NCBI RefSeq assembly: GCF_024804185.1
Contig: NZ_CP101657.1
Coordinates: 434,001-498,000, forward strand
Origin: Wolbachia endosymbiont of Aedes albopictus
GTDB taxonomy: Bacteria; Pseudomonadota; Alphaproteobacteria; Rickettsiales; Anaplasmataceae
Direction of reading: 5' to 3'
DNA length: 64,000 nt
Below the pieces are notes generated by a model. It did no database searches. It was not told where the DNA came from and saw only the letters and a list, made by a program, of their open reading frames with translations. Positions 31,688 through 40,460 of the stretch are shown one piece after another; the first letter of the stretch is position 1; every line of letters starts with the position of its first letter. The position numbers and the translations under genes were made by a program.

Positions 31688-32479
31688 CTATGTAACAGAT
31701 TTCGTATTAAATTTTAAATCTAATGCACCTAGATATACAAGCATTCCTAGCAAAACCATAGGTATAGAAAGCAACTGCCCCATAGTTAAATCAAGCCACA
31801 AATAGCCAATTTGATAGTCTGGTTCGCGAAAAAACTCAACGAAAAAACGTGCTATTCCATACCACATAACTGCAATACCAGTTAACGCACCGTGATACAG
31901 TCTTATTCTAGTCAAGAAAAACAGTGAATTTGCAACTGCAAAAAGTAGCAGGCCTTCAAAAAGTGCCTCATAAAGCTGGCTTGGATGACGCAGCAAATTA
32001 TCACCACTTTCTGGAAATACCATACCCCATGGCATAGTTGTAACTCTGCCAAATAACTCTCCGTTTATAAAATTTCCTATGCGACCTAAAAATAAACCTA
32101 TGGGAACTCCGCAAGAAACTAGGTCCAGTGCATAAAATATAGGAATGTTACGTCTTTTACACGAAATTATTACTGCAAACAAAACTCCTATAGTACCACC
32201 ATGAAATGACATTCCCCCTTCCCAGGTCTTCAATATCTCAATAGGGTTGCTTATATAAAGAACTGGATCATATATCAATACGTAGCCAAGTCTACCTCCA
32301 AGGATAATGCCTACAATAGTGGCTGTTAATAACGAATCATAAAAATTCTTAGTAAATATTTTTTGGTCGTCTAGCTTGTGTAAATACCAATATGCAAACA
32401 CTATACCCAAAACGTAAGCTAAGGAATACCAATATATAGAAACAGGACCGATGCTGAAAATTACTGGATTTAAAGACAT
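31688..32479 (-). CDS. lgt: Prolipoprotein diacylglyceryl transferase
   Basis: Lgt adds diacylglycerol to the lipobox Cys of prolipoproteins such as Pal and the RlpA-like protein in this window. The 263-residue membrane protein has about seven hydrophobic segments, SFHGGTIGVLFA (essential His), and the signature GRIGNFINGELFGR (about 136-149). Length is normal. It lies 6 bases downstream of smpB on the same strand and is probably co-transcribed. Confidence 0.95.
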   Translation of the reverse strand: MSLNPVIFSIGPVSIYWYSLAYVLGIVFAYWYLHKLDDQKIFTKNFYDSLLTATIVGIILGGRLGYVLIYDPVLYISNPIEILKTWEGGMSFHGGTIGVLFAVIISCKRRNIPIFYALDLVSCGVPIGLFLGRIGNFINGELFGRVTTMPWGMVFPESGDNLLRHPSQLYEALFEGLLLFAVANSLFFLTRIRLYHGALTGIAVMWYGIARFFVEFFREPDYQIGYLWLDLTMGQLLSIPMVLLGMLVYLGALDLKFNTKSVT

Positions 32480-32485
32480 ATTTTG

Positions 32486-32935
32486 CTATAAATTATTCTT
32501 AGACAATCTACTTTTTTCACGATCCCATTCTCTCTGTTTTATGGTTGCTCTCTTATCGTAGAGTTTTTTTCCTTTTACAATGGCAATTTTAGTTTTTGCA
32601 AATCCTTTATCATTAAAATAGATCGAAAGCGGCACAACAGTTATCCCAGCGGTTTTGATTTGACCAATTAGTTTGTTTATCTCTTGTTTATGTAAAAGTA
32701 GTTTACGTTCCCTTTTTGGTTTATGATTTTTTCGGTTTGCAGCTTTATATTCTGCAATATGCATATTGTGCAGCCATATTTCGCTATTCTTTTCGATAAC
32801 GTAGGCGTCGGAAATATTCACCTTTCTTTCTCTTAGCGATTTAACTTCACTGCTTAATAAGACCATACCCGCTTCAAATTCTTCTAAGATGAAATATTCA
32901 AACCTTGCTTTCCTATTTTCTGCAATAACTTCCAT
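32486..32935 (-). CDS. smpB: SsrA-binding protein SmpB
   Basis: SmpB binds tmRNA and brings it to stalled ribosomes in trans-translation. The 149-residue protein has [20 protein letters not shown] at the start, [29 protein letters not shown], and the basic C-terminal tail [20 protein letters not shown] that enters the ribosome. It is complete. The tmRNA gene was not seen in this window. Confidence 0.96.
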   Translation of the reverse strand: MEVIAENRKARFEYFILEEFEAGMVLLSSEVKSLRERKVNISDAYVIEKNSEIWLHNMHIAEYKAANRKNHKPKRERKLLLHKQEINKLIGQIKTAGITVVPLSIYFNDKGFAKTKIAIVKGKKLYDKRATIKQREWDREKSRLSKNNL

Positions 32936-33027
32936 ATCTAAAGATCTTTAAGCTTCAATATATTACAGAGTTTTTGACTTAATTAATAACAAAACAATTA
33001 TTACTATAAATGCTAGGGGTCATGTAG

Positions 33028-33657
33028 TTAGAAAAGTTTCAATCTTTCTGCAGGTGCAACCTGTTCTGCGCTTTCTACTTCCATTTCAGCTCTAGGTTCA
33101 AAATTTGCTCCATTTTCTAACAAAAATCTTACTATATCTTCGTGGTCCTCTCTATCAGCATAATTTGAAGGAGTCCAGCCATTATTGTCCTGCGCATTAA
33201 CATCTGCTCCGTTTGCAACTAGAATTCGTACTACACCTTCACAACCCCATTCAGCAGCACAATGTAAGGGAGTATATCTATCGTTGTCCCGTGCGTTAAC
33301 ATCTGCTCCGTGCACAATTAGAGCTCTTACTATATTTTCATGGTCACTTTCAGCAGCATAATGTAAAGGAGTCCAGCCATCATTGTCCTGTGCATTAACA
33401 TCTGCTCCGCGCGCAATTAGAGCTCCTACTATATTTTCGTAGCCACCTTCAGCAGCAAAATGCAATAATGTGGCTTTTACAGGATCTGGGTCACTATGTA
33501 TAGTGAATATATGATTTATGTCAAATCCACTATTCTCCCACCTTCGTAAATCATTTTCTTCTAACTTGGTTTTTATTCTTTCAATTATATTATTCTCGTT
33601 TAAATCTGAAAGATCATTTATTTCTGCGAGCATTTTTATAAAATCGTCAAATATCAT
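33028..33657 (-). CDS. Ankyrin-repeat protein
   Basis: The 209-residue protein has a short N-terminal helical domain (about 1-50, with NIIERIKTKLEENDLRRWEN) and a FDINH motif, then four ankyrin repeats (about 58-190) with typical DGWTPLHYAAESDHENIVRA and GADVNAQDN sequences, and a short acidic tail. Wolbachia ankyrin proteins are candidates for delivery into the host cell. There is no signal peptide. The N-terminal domain resembles that of the protein at 36737-37435, so the two are probably paralogues. Confidence 0.88.
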   Translation of the reverse strand: MIFDDFIKMLAEINDLSDLNENNIIERIKTKLEENDLRRWENSGFDINHIFTIHSDPDPVKATLLHFAAEGGYENIVGALIARGADVNAQDNDGWTPLHYAAESDHENIVRALIVHGADVNARDNDRYTPLHCAAEWGCEGVVRILVANGADVNAQDNNGWTPSNYADREDHEDIVRFLLENGANFEPRAEMEVESAEQVAPAERLKLF

Positions 33658-33768
33658 AACTTCTCCACTTCATTAAAATAACCTGGTTATTATACTCCTT
33701 GATATAAAAGTCAAGAACCTTTTATTATTATCTTTCCTTAAAAAATCATTTAAGTTATACTGCAAACC

Positions 33769-34290
33769 ATGAACCTTAGGCAAAAAATCAAGTTTTTTTC
33801 TCTATCATTTTTAATTTTATTTTCTCTATGGACTGTATTGTCTGGTTACTTTGAGCCATTTTTTATTTTTTGTGGAGTGTTTTCCTCTATATTCACATTA
33901 TTTATCTTTAGAAGGTTGATAAACGCTGAAAGAGCTCTTAGCCAGATTTTAAATGGTACGAGTAGACTGTCGTTTTATAAGTTAGTAAGTTATATACCAT
34001 GGTTAATGTACCAAGTAATTTTATCAAGTGTTTATGTAACAAAAAAGGTGCTACGACTCAAATCTAAGCTTGAGCCAATCATTATCCTAAGAAAATGCAA
34101 AGGGCATAATGATGAAAGCATTGCGTTATTTGCCAATTCGGTTACAATCACTCCTGGAACTTTAACTATCAATGTTGAAAGTAAGCAGAAAACATATTTC
34201 TCTACCATGTATCTGATAGATAAAGATCTTGAAAGCGGCATTTCTGAAATAGAAAATAAAATCTTAAAAATACTACGTTCAGTTAAGTAA
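33769..34290 (+). CDS. mnhE: Mrp/Mnh Na+/H+ antiporter subunit E (lone gene)
   Basis: MrpE is a small membrane subunit of the multi-protein Mrp antiporter. The 173-residue protein has two or three N-terminal hydrophobic segments (about 8-45 and 68-88) and the diagnostic ANSVTITPGTLTINV (about 121-135) that matches the family's NSITLTPGTVT pattern. Other Mrp subunits normally follow in one operon but are absent here, so the complex must be assembled from genes elsewhere or be reduced. Its 3' end overlaps the convergent unknown gene by 8 bases. Confidence 0.82.
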   Translation: MNLRQKIKFFSLSFLILFSLWTVLSGYFEPFFIFCGVFSSIFTLFIFRRLINAERALSQILNGTSRLSFYKLVSYIPWLMYQVILSSVYVTKKVLRLKSKLEPIIILRKCKGHNDESIALFANSVTITPGTLTINVESKQKTYFSTMYLIDKDLESGISEIENKILKILRSVK

Positions 34291-34699
34291 TTGCTTTAAA
34301 TAAGTTAACAGCATCCTTATATTCCCTTACAAGGCTTTCAAGCATCTCTTTTGGAAGGCCATTGTTAACAATAGAACATAAATAATTATATAAATCTTCT
34401 AACCTTAGTATGTTATTTCTCTTCTTGCTGTTGAATTTATATGGAAAAATACCTTCCATAACTTCAATAGTAGTAGCCTTGTTTAAAAATACATTTTCAC
34501 TTGTCACGCTTATTCTTGCTAAAACAGTGTTAATTTCAGGTTCGTCATTTGTATAAAAATCTGATAGCTCAGTTATTCTAATAACGTATAAAGTTACTAT
34601 TTTTGATAAGCAATTATCAGCATATTCACAATTTTTTATTACCTCCCACTGAGTAACCTGAGATTTACCTATTTTTGCATTGTTCGGTAATTTACTCAT
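34283..34699 (-). CDS. Hypothetical protein, 138 aa
   Basis: This is a soluble, mixed alpha/beta-looking protein with no motif I recognise. It begins MSKLPNNAKIGKSQVTQWEV and has RISVTSENVFLNKATTIEVM in the middle and a helical C-terminus. It has no signal peptide or membrane segment. It is convergent with the mrpE gene with a small overlap, and the upstream side (34700-35026) has only a palindromic repeat and AT-rich sequence. The length and composition support a real gene, but function is unknown. Confidence 0.6.
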   Translation of the reverse strand: MSKLPNNAKIGKSQVTQWEVIKNCEYADNCLSKIVTLYVIRITELSDFYTNDEPEINTVLARISVTSENVFLNKATTIEVMEGIFPYKFNSKKRNNILRLEDLYNYLCSIVNNGLPKEMLESLVREYKDAVNLFKAIT

Positions 34700-34964
34700 T
34701 CAACTTTCTCCATTTAATCCAGTAGATAGATTATACTAATACTTTGTTAAATAAATGATAACGCAATCATAAAAATATATATTCATAATGACATGTTATG
34801 TAAAATAGTACGATATCCAAACATTAAAGTTGATTTAGGCTGGTTTATATTGGGCACCTCTTATTTCTGCATTACCTAAGCAAGCTAAGCTGTAAAATGA
34901 CAGTTGGACATCAGCTCATAACAGGAGCACTCTGAAATATAGCTAACCCAAGAAAGGTTTCCCC

Positions 34965-35030
34965 ACGTCATACCGCCGCGGTATCTCAACATAGATTCCG
35001 CTAACAAGTAGCGGAATGACGGTTTTTCAA
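34965..35030. repeat. Second-family palindromic repeat
   Basis: A unit reading GTCATACCGCCGCGGTATC... CGCTAACAAGTAGCGGAATG lies just left of the IS5 end. The remaining upstream stretch (34700-34964) shows nothing I can name. Confidence 0.7.
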
Positions 35031-35815
35031 ATCTTTGGTAAACCTAAGAGCCTGTTCATAATCTTTTCAGAAGCAAAGCAGTGAAAGCAAATTTGCAAGC
35101 TGGTATTGAATTTTCGCTCACAATTTTTCCACAATCGCCTACATTTTTCCAACCAAGCAAAAGATCTCTCGACAACCCACCTTTTTGGCAATACAGCAAA
35201 GGTATGTAATTCGCTTCGCTTTATTACTTCAACAGTTGCACCAATAGTTGCTTTTATCTGTGTAGCAAAACTTTCTCCTGTGTAACCGGCATCAACCAGT
35301 ATGTTTTTAACTTCAGAGTTTAGCATTTTTAACCATTTTCACAGCACTAGTTGCTTCTGCAGTCGTTACATAAATTGCATGCGGTAAACCTTGTGTATCT
35401 ACAGCAATATGGCGCTTTATGCCTGAAATTTTTTTACCTGCATCATAGCCTTTTCTTTCAGCAGTATCTGCGTTTTTAACGCTTTGAGCATCAATTATAC
35501 AGAAACTGGTTTTCTCTTTCCGACCATTGTTTCTTCGCAACTAATTTTTTTTAAAACACATTCCAAAATACTTTCTTCACCTATGCTCGGTTTTTCACTC
35601 CATTTTTTAAAGTAGTCGTAACAACTTCGCCACTTTGGAAACTCTTTCGGCAGCATCCTCCATTGACAACCACTTTTTAGGACGTATAACACTGCGCAAA
35701 ATACATCATACAAATCAAGTTTTCTTGGTTTTGTTTTTTTTCTACAAGACTCCAGATCTGCTACGATAATCTCAAATTTTTCTCGACCTATGTCACTTGG
35801 GTATAAACTCCTCAT
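35027..35815 (-). pseudogene. IS5-family (IS427-type) transposase in three frames
   Basis: Frame one (35495-35815) starts MRSLYPSDIGREKFEIIVAD with LKSGCQWRMLPKEFPKW, the DUF4096-type N-terminal domain. Frame two (35313-35540) has FCIIDAQSVKNADTAERKGY and GIKRHIAVDTQGLPHA, with catalytic Asp residues. Frame three (35027-35326) has ILVDAGYTGE and RWVVERSFAWLEKCRRLWKN, with the catalytic Glu. The overlap between frames one and two could be the programmed shift common in this group, but the second shift at about 35320 should inactivate it. The stop codon lies outside the left terminal repeat. Confidence 0.8.
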
Positions 35816-35877
35816 ATATCCTAATTTATATACATTATCTCTTAGTTTATTCCTTTCTTGAGATCATGTACAGGTTC
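35048..35877 (-). mobile_element. IS5-family element (IS427-type) inserted at an IS110 remnant
   Basis: Terminal inverted repeats GAGCCTGTTCATAATC (35048-35063) and the complement of GAACCTGTACATGATC (35862-35877) match at 13 of 16 positions. The inside holds a transposase in three frames. The right flank continues directly into an IS110 coding fragment (35880 on), so the insertion landed in, or recombined with, an older IS110 copy whose other half is missing on the left. Confidence 0.8.
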
Positions 35878-35879
35878 TT

Positions 35880-36171
35880 AAAACAGTTCCTGGCAAAGTT
35901 ATCACAAGATTTTGTGTTTCTGATGCCGGAGCTTGGCTACTTAAACAGAAAAGAAGTAGCAAGGAGTTGCACCTCATCCTAGGGAAAGTGGTAAAGCTGT
36001 TGGTTACCGAAGGATTATAGGTGGTAGAAGTAATGTCCGTAAAAAGCTTTTTATAGCTGCCATGTCTGCTGCAAGGTCCAAATCTGTACTTGGTGCCTTT
36101 TATTCCAAGCTTGTTGAAAGTGGTAAGAAGAAAATGGTAAGCTCTAATGCGAAAAATTATAGTAATTGCTA
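35880..36171 (+). pseudogene. IS110 transposase, C-terminal fragment
   Basis: The remnant begins where the IS5 element ends and matches the C-terminal domain at 29882-30200: KLSQDFVFLMPELGYLNRKE, then after a frameshift GVAPHPRESGKAVGYRRI-type sequence and KKMVSSNA. The same terminal palindrome follows at 36232-36280. The N-terminal half is missing. Confidence 0.85.
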
Positions 36172-36409
36172 ATGCAAGACTTAAAGAAGCAATTAATTTG
36201 CATACTCTTACAACGGTAACTGAAATTGGCTAATGAATATGTGCGTCCACACAGACTTAAAGCACATATTCATTAGCCAAGCAGAAATTGTTGTGACAGC
36301 TGTTTGATATAAAATTTTATTTCTATGACACACGGGTTTTTATTGCCCACATAATTGAACAAAGTTACAGAATTACACAAATAAAAAATTTTTAAAAAAA
36401 CATAGTTGA

Positions 36410-36695
36410 TATGACGGTCTGCGGTGGCATGACGATAACTTCGTCATTCCGCTATGTGTTAGCGGCTAAGAGATACCGCGAATGAATCGCGGTATGACGA
36501 GGGAGAACAGTTGCCACTTGTTAGCGCCGCGGTGGTATGATGATAAGCTCGTCATTCCGCTACCCGTTAGCGGGATCTATGGGATACCGCGGCGGTATGA
36601 CGTGTTGAAACAATCCGATAAGGTAAACCTCGTCATCCCGCTACTTGTTAGCGGGATCTATGGGATACCGCGGCGGTATGACGTGTTAGCTATAG
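36410..36695. repeat. Palindromic repeat array
   Basis: Second-family units (CCGCGAATGAATCGCGG; CCGCTACTTGTTAGCGG; GATACCGCGGCGGTATGACG) repeat four to five times. A 77-base block at 36534-36610 is nearly repeated at 36613-36690. The 36281-36410 stretch is IS110-flank-like AT-rich sequence, also found near 29580-29700. Confidence 0.8.
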
Positions 36696-36736
36696 AAGGA
36701 GTGCGTTGTTATTCAAATGATAGTTATGCAACAGAT

Positions 36737-37435
36737 CTATTGAATTGAGTAGGAGCTCTTATTTGCTTTTTGTGCACTGACTACTTGTGTCTCAGTGCTT
36801 GGTGTTATCAATTCCCATCCTTCATTCTTTGCTTCACAAGCATTCCAATACTCAGCCAATTCCTTATTATTTTTTACAGAATTTGGCATTTCTATGTTGG
36901 GATTTTTTTCTAATGTATGCTTAATTAGAATCTTACAGCAATCTTCGTAGTTAGTTGATTTATCTGTACCATATAATTCAGTAACACACTCTAAAGCAGT
37001 ATTTCCATTGTAGTGTTCATGTGGGCTATCACTTATCCCCGCTTCTATGAGAGCCTTTAACATGTCTGGAGAACGCATCAAAGCGCAGATATGTAAATAT
37101 CCTTTTTCGTTTTGCACGTTAGCACCTGCTTTTATTAAAACTTGTGCTAGATTTGGTAAAGCGCAAGGTTTGTAATTAATAGCAATAGAAAAAAGACTAT
37201 CTACTGGAAAGCCATCATAGTCTTTCAAATCAAATTTGTGATTAATATCAAAACCTTTTTCTTCCCAAGAAGTGTGTAAATCTTTATAATGGTTTTCTTT
37301 GCTTGAAGTTTGCATTCTACTTTCTAGCCTTTCTTTTATTTTTTCTATTACATTACTAATATCTAAATCGTGATCTTCATTCACTTTATACAACACATTA
37401 CACAAAGCACTATAAAGCCAAGTTTCTCTATTCAT
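36737..37435 (-). CDS. Ankyrin-like protein, paralogue of the 33028 protein
   Basis: The 232-residue protein has an N-terminal helical part with ISNVIEKIKERLESRM and SWEEKGFDINHKFDL, closely like NIIERIKTKLEENDLRRWEN-SGFDINHIF in the ankyrin protein at 33028. The middle shows two or three degenerate ankyrin repeats (LAQVLIKAGANVQNEKGYLH, SPDMLKALIEAGISD, NGNTALECVTELYG). The C-terminal tail is Ser/Thr/Gln-rich. It is a soluble, probable host-interaction protein. The shared N-terminal module suggests a gene family rather than chance similarity. Confidence 0.75.
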   Translation of the reverse strand: MNRETWLYSALCNVLYKVNEDHDLDISNVIEKIKERLESRMQTSSKENHYKDLHTSWEEKGFDINHKFDLKDYDGFPVDSLFSIAINYKPCALPNLAQVLIKAGANVQNEKGYLHICALMRSPDMLKALIEAGISDSPHEHYNGNTALECVTELYGTDKSTNYEDCCKILIKHTLEKNPNIEMPNSVKNNKELAEYWNACEAKNEGWELITPSTETQVVSAQKANKSSYSIQ

Positions 37436-37553
37436 TATAATTTATACCTTAAAAATATTAATATACACTTATGTAGTATATAAACTCTAAATAACATTTT
37501 GCAAAATATTAATTGTTAGATAACATAATCAAAGTTTTTATCTTACATTCATC

Positions 37554-38531
37554 ATGGTTAGAGCTATACAAATAAAAAAAACTGGGGGAGCAGAAGTATT
37601 AGAATTTGTAGATAAGAATATAGGTGAGCCAAAAGGCGAGGAAATCTTAGTACGTCACACAACTATCGGCTTAAATCGTTATGATTTAGAGCACAGAAAA
37701 GGTATGCGCAAAATTAAAGATCTACCATCAGTGCTTGGAGTGGAAGCAGTTGGGGTTATTGAAAAACTTGGTAAAAAAATCAGTGATGGATTCAAAATTG
37801 GAGACAGAGTTGGATATTGCACAGCTCCTCCAGGGGCATATTGTGAAAAGCGCATTATACACCAGAAATATCTGATAAAAATTCCAGATGACATATCTGA
37901 TGAAGTTGCTGCTGCAGTGCTGTTTAAAGGTATGACAGCTCACTATTTAGTTAATCAATCTTATAAAGTTAGGCCCGGTGCTTTTGTGCTAGTTCATGGG
38001 GCTAATGGTGGTTTAGGACAAATAATATGCCAATGGGCAAAGGATAAAAAAGGTGTAGTGATAGGTTCTGTAAGCTCTGATGAAAAAATGAAGATAGCTT
38101 TACAAAGTGGCTGCACATACGCAATAAACTACAATGATAAAGACTTCGTTTCTAAAGTTATGGAGATTACGCAAAACAGAGGAGTAGGTGCAGTGTATGA
38201 CCCTATAGGTTACGCTACAAGCAAGCTTTCTTTTGAATCTTTAGGCAGGTTCGGTATATACGTTTCCTATGGGCAGATATCAGGTAACGCTCCTATTAGT
38301 TTTTCTTTACTTAGTTCACGTTCATTATTTGCAACTGGAACCTCAATATACCATTATAAGCATGATAGATTCACATTAGTGCTTACCACAATGGAAATCT
38401 TCGAGATGATAAGAAAAAAACTTTTAACTGTATGGATCAATAAAAAATATAAATTTGATGAAATAATCCAAGCTCATCGCGATATGGAAAATAGAAAAGC
38501 GAGTGGGTTAAATATTATCAAAATCTCTTAG
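37554..38531 (+). CDS. qor: Quinone oxidoreductase (zinc-free MDR family)
   Basis: The 325-residue protein belongs to the medium-chain dehydrogenase/reductase superfamily, quinone oxidoreductase branch, using NADPH to reduce quinones or related enones. Visible parts are the GroES-like N-terminal domain (LVRHTTIGLNRYDLEHRKG), the nucleotide-binding loop VLVHGANGGLGQIICQWAK (about 144-162), and GVGAVYDPIGYATSKLSFES. The structural zinc cysteines of alcohol dehydrogenases are absent, as expected. The stop codon lies at the edge of the decayed IS-like element to its right. Confidence 0.88.
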   Translation: MVRAIQIKKTGGAEVLEFVDKNIGEPKGEEILVRHTTIGLNRYDLEHRKGMRKIKDLPSVLGVEAVGVIEKLGKKISDGFKIGDRVGYCTAPPGAYCEKRIIHQKYLIKIPDDISDEVAAAVLFKGMTAHYLVNQSYKVRPGAFVLVHGANGGLGQIICQWAKDKKGVVIGSVSSDEKMKIALQSGCTYAINYNDKDFVSKVMEITQNRGVGAVYDPIGYATSKLSFESLGRFGIYVSYGQISGNAPISFSLLSSRSLFATGTSIYHYKHDRFTLVLTTMEIFEMIRKKLLTVWINKKYKFDEIIQAHRDMENRKASGLNIIKIS

Positions 38532-39277
38532 AACCTGTCTTGAAAGGGAAAAAAGAAAAGAATAAGATGAGGTAAGCAAAAAATAGGGGGTAACAAGTGA
38601 TATAAGTGACAAGGAATGAGAGCCAAATGTTGCACAAGGGGTGATAGGGAGGCAAAAAACATAACAATTATTAATGCAATAAAATATATAATGAGGGGTA
38701 GTTGCCAGTGCTAACCTTTAATATAGTTATGCAAGAGGCCTAATTTGAAATATTAAATAGCTAACGTAAAAAATTGCTTCCATATATTTTAAATCTGATT
38801 ATAATTACAGTTAGAGATATTTTAAGAGCTCAAAATCTATCTTTGTCTGCAGACTTTTCAGTCAAATTTTTAATCAAAAAGCGTAGTGTATCTTCTTTAG
38901 TGCATGTAAATATGCTTAATCTCTGTCGTATGTGCGCTGCACTTTTTTCTAATCTTTTTTACACAAGGGGATTTTATGTACAGAATTCCAGATACTTGAC
39001 CTTTACTTTAGCTAAAAACCAATAGGCGCCTATGGTTTAACGCTAATTAAAATAAAAATTTTTCTAGATCAGTAATATATAGAAAAATTACAAAATCACT
39101 GTTTACTGAAAACGGGATACGATTGCCAAGAAAGCTGCTAATGTCACAGATTTTGGTTATTCCCAAACGTTGTTTGCTTGAATTTTAGACGTATGAGCGT
39201 GCTCTCCTTACTTCAAGAACTCTTTAATATGACTATGCTTGCTAAATTAACCACTTAAGTCCTTTCAAGATATGTTC
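38531..39277. mobile_element. Decayed IS-like element with terminal inverted repeats
   Basis: GAACCTGTCTTGAAAGG (38531-38547) and, on the other strand, GAACATATCTTGAAAGG (39261-39277) match at 15 of 17 positions. They enclose 747 bases and are flanked on both sides by TTA, a likely 3-base target duplication. The end sequence resembles that of the IS5 element at 35048. No convincing transposase remains inside; an 83-codon plus-strand frame (38774-39025) shows no known motif. It explains most of the gap between qor and ispH. Confidence 0.6.
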
Positions 39278-39394
39278 TTAAATAAACTAGTAATTTAAAC
39301 TAACCATTCATTAAATCATATCAACTAGAACTTCACATATTTAATTCTCCTTTTGGGGGAATTAAAAGCATATAGCTAAACTGACTTAGGCTTA

Positions 39395-39450
39395 CCGACA
39401 ACCGTCATCCCGCTACTTGTTAGCGTCACCGCGGTATGACGTCTTAGCTA
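39395..39450. repeat. Second-family palindromic repeat
   Basis: A single short unit, CAACCGTCATCCCGCTAC... GCGGTATGACG. No gene is nearby. Confidence 0.7.
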
Positions 39451-39510
39451 TAGATGCTGGTTTGTATGCTCACAGTAATTTCAAGAGAAGCTTAGTAGAT
39501 AAGTTGTGTT

Positions 39511-40440
39511 TTAAACCAAATTCGGTATTTTAAACTGAACATTTTCAATAATACCACCTGGCATAACTGAAATTTTTACACTCAGGTTTACTTTTAGGTA
39601 GTCCATTAATTCATCAACCAATATGTCAGGAGCAGAAGCACCTGCAGTGATTCCTATCTTTTCTATGCCCTGAAACCAGCTTTTATTCACACAGCTGTAA
39701 TTATCAATTAAGTAGGCTCTTTTTCCTCTGGCAGTGCACAGATCTAATAAGCGGTTTGAATTTGAGCTATTTTTACTTCCTACAACTAACACCATGTCTA
39801 CAATTTCAGCTAGCTCTTTAACAGCATTTTGTCTGTTTTGCGTTGCATAGCATATGTCCTTTAAATCTGGACCTGTTATGCTTGGAAACCTGAGCTTCAG
39901 AGCAACAATAATTTCACGGGTATCGTCGATGCTTAATGTGGTTTGTGTAACATAAGATAAATTATCTGGATCTTTAACTTTTAAATTGCGTACATCCTGC
40001 ACAGTTTGCACTAAAATGATAGGATTATTTACTCTTCCTCTAATTCCCTTAACTTCTGGATGGTTTTCATGCCCAATGAGAATTAATTCTTTACCACTGT
40101 TTTCATACCTTTTTGCCTCTTTATGCACTTTGCTGACTAAAGGACATGTTGCATCAATCACTTGAATACCCTTTCTTTTTGCCTCATCTTCTATATTTTT
40201 TGACACTCCGTGCGCGCTAAAAATCAGTATTCCTCCATTATCTTCAATTTCCTCGATACTGTTTACAAAAACCACTCCTTGTCTCTTAAAGTCCTCTACT
40301 ATATATTTATTGTGAACAATTTCGTGTAGCACATAAACTTGGCACTTGTTTTTGTATTTTTCTAAAGTAATAGCTAATATGTCCACAGCTCTTTTTACTC
40401 CGGCACAAAAACCTCGCGGCTCAGCTAAGATAATTTCCAT
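39511..40440 (-). CDS. ispH: 4-hydroxy-3-methylbut-2-enyl diphosphate reductase
   Basis: IspH catalyses the last step of the MEP pathway, making IPP and DMAPP with a [4Fe-4S] cluster. The protein from the ATG at 40440 ([20 protein letters not shown]) has the three cluster cysteines (RGFCAGV, DATCPLV, and the late [13 protein letters not shown] region) and the SSNSNRL substrate motif. The frame runs 10 codons longer, but the ATG matches the family start. It is divergent from ftsI, with the two starts about 20 bases apart. Confidence 0.96.
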   Translation of the reverse strand: MEIILAEPRGFCAGVKRAVDILAITLEKYKNKCQVYVLHEIVHNKYIVEDFKRQGVVFVNSIEEIEDNGGILIFSAHGVSKNIEDEAKRKGIQVIDATCPLVSKVHKEAKRYENSGKELILIGHENHPEVKGIRGRVNNPIILVQTVQDVRNLKVKDPDNLSYVTQTTLSIDDTREIIVALKLRFPSITGPDLKDICYATQNRQNAVKELAEIVDMVLVVGSKNSSNSNRLLDLCTARGKRAYLIDNYSCVNKSWFQGIEKIGITAGASAPDILVDELMDYLKVNLSVKISVMPGGIIENVQFKIPNLV

Positions 40441-40460
40441 TTTTGTCAAATCAAGTAAAT

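Noticed and set aside
38774-39025. 83-codon plus-strand frame between qor and ispH
   Set aside because: It has no motif, lies inside a decayed IS-like element and has no ribosome site.
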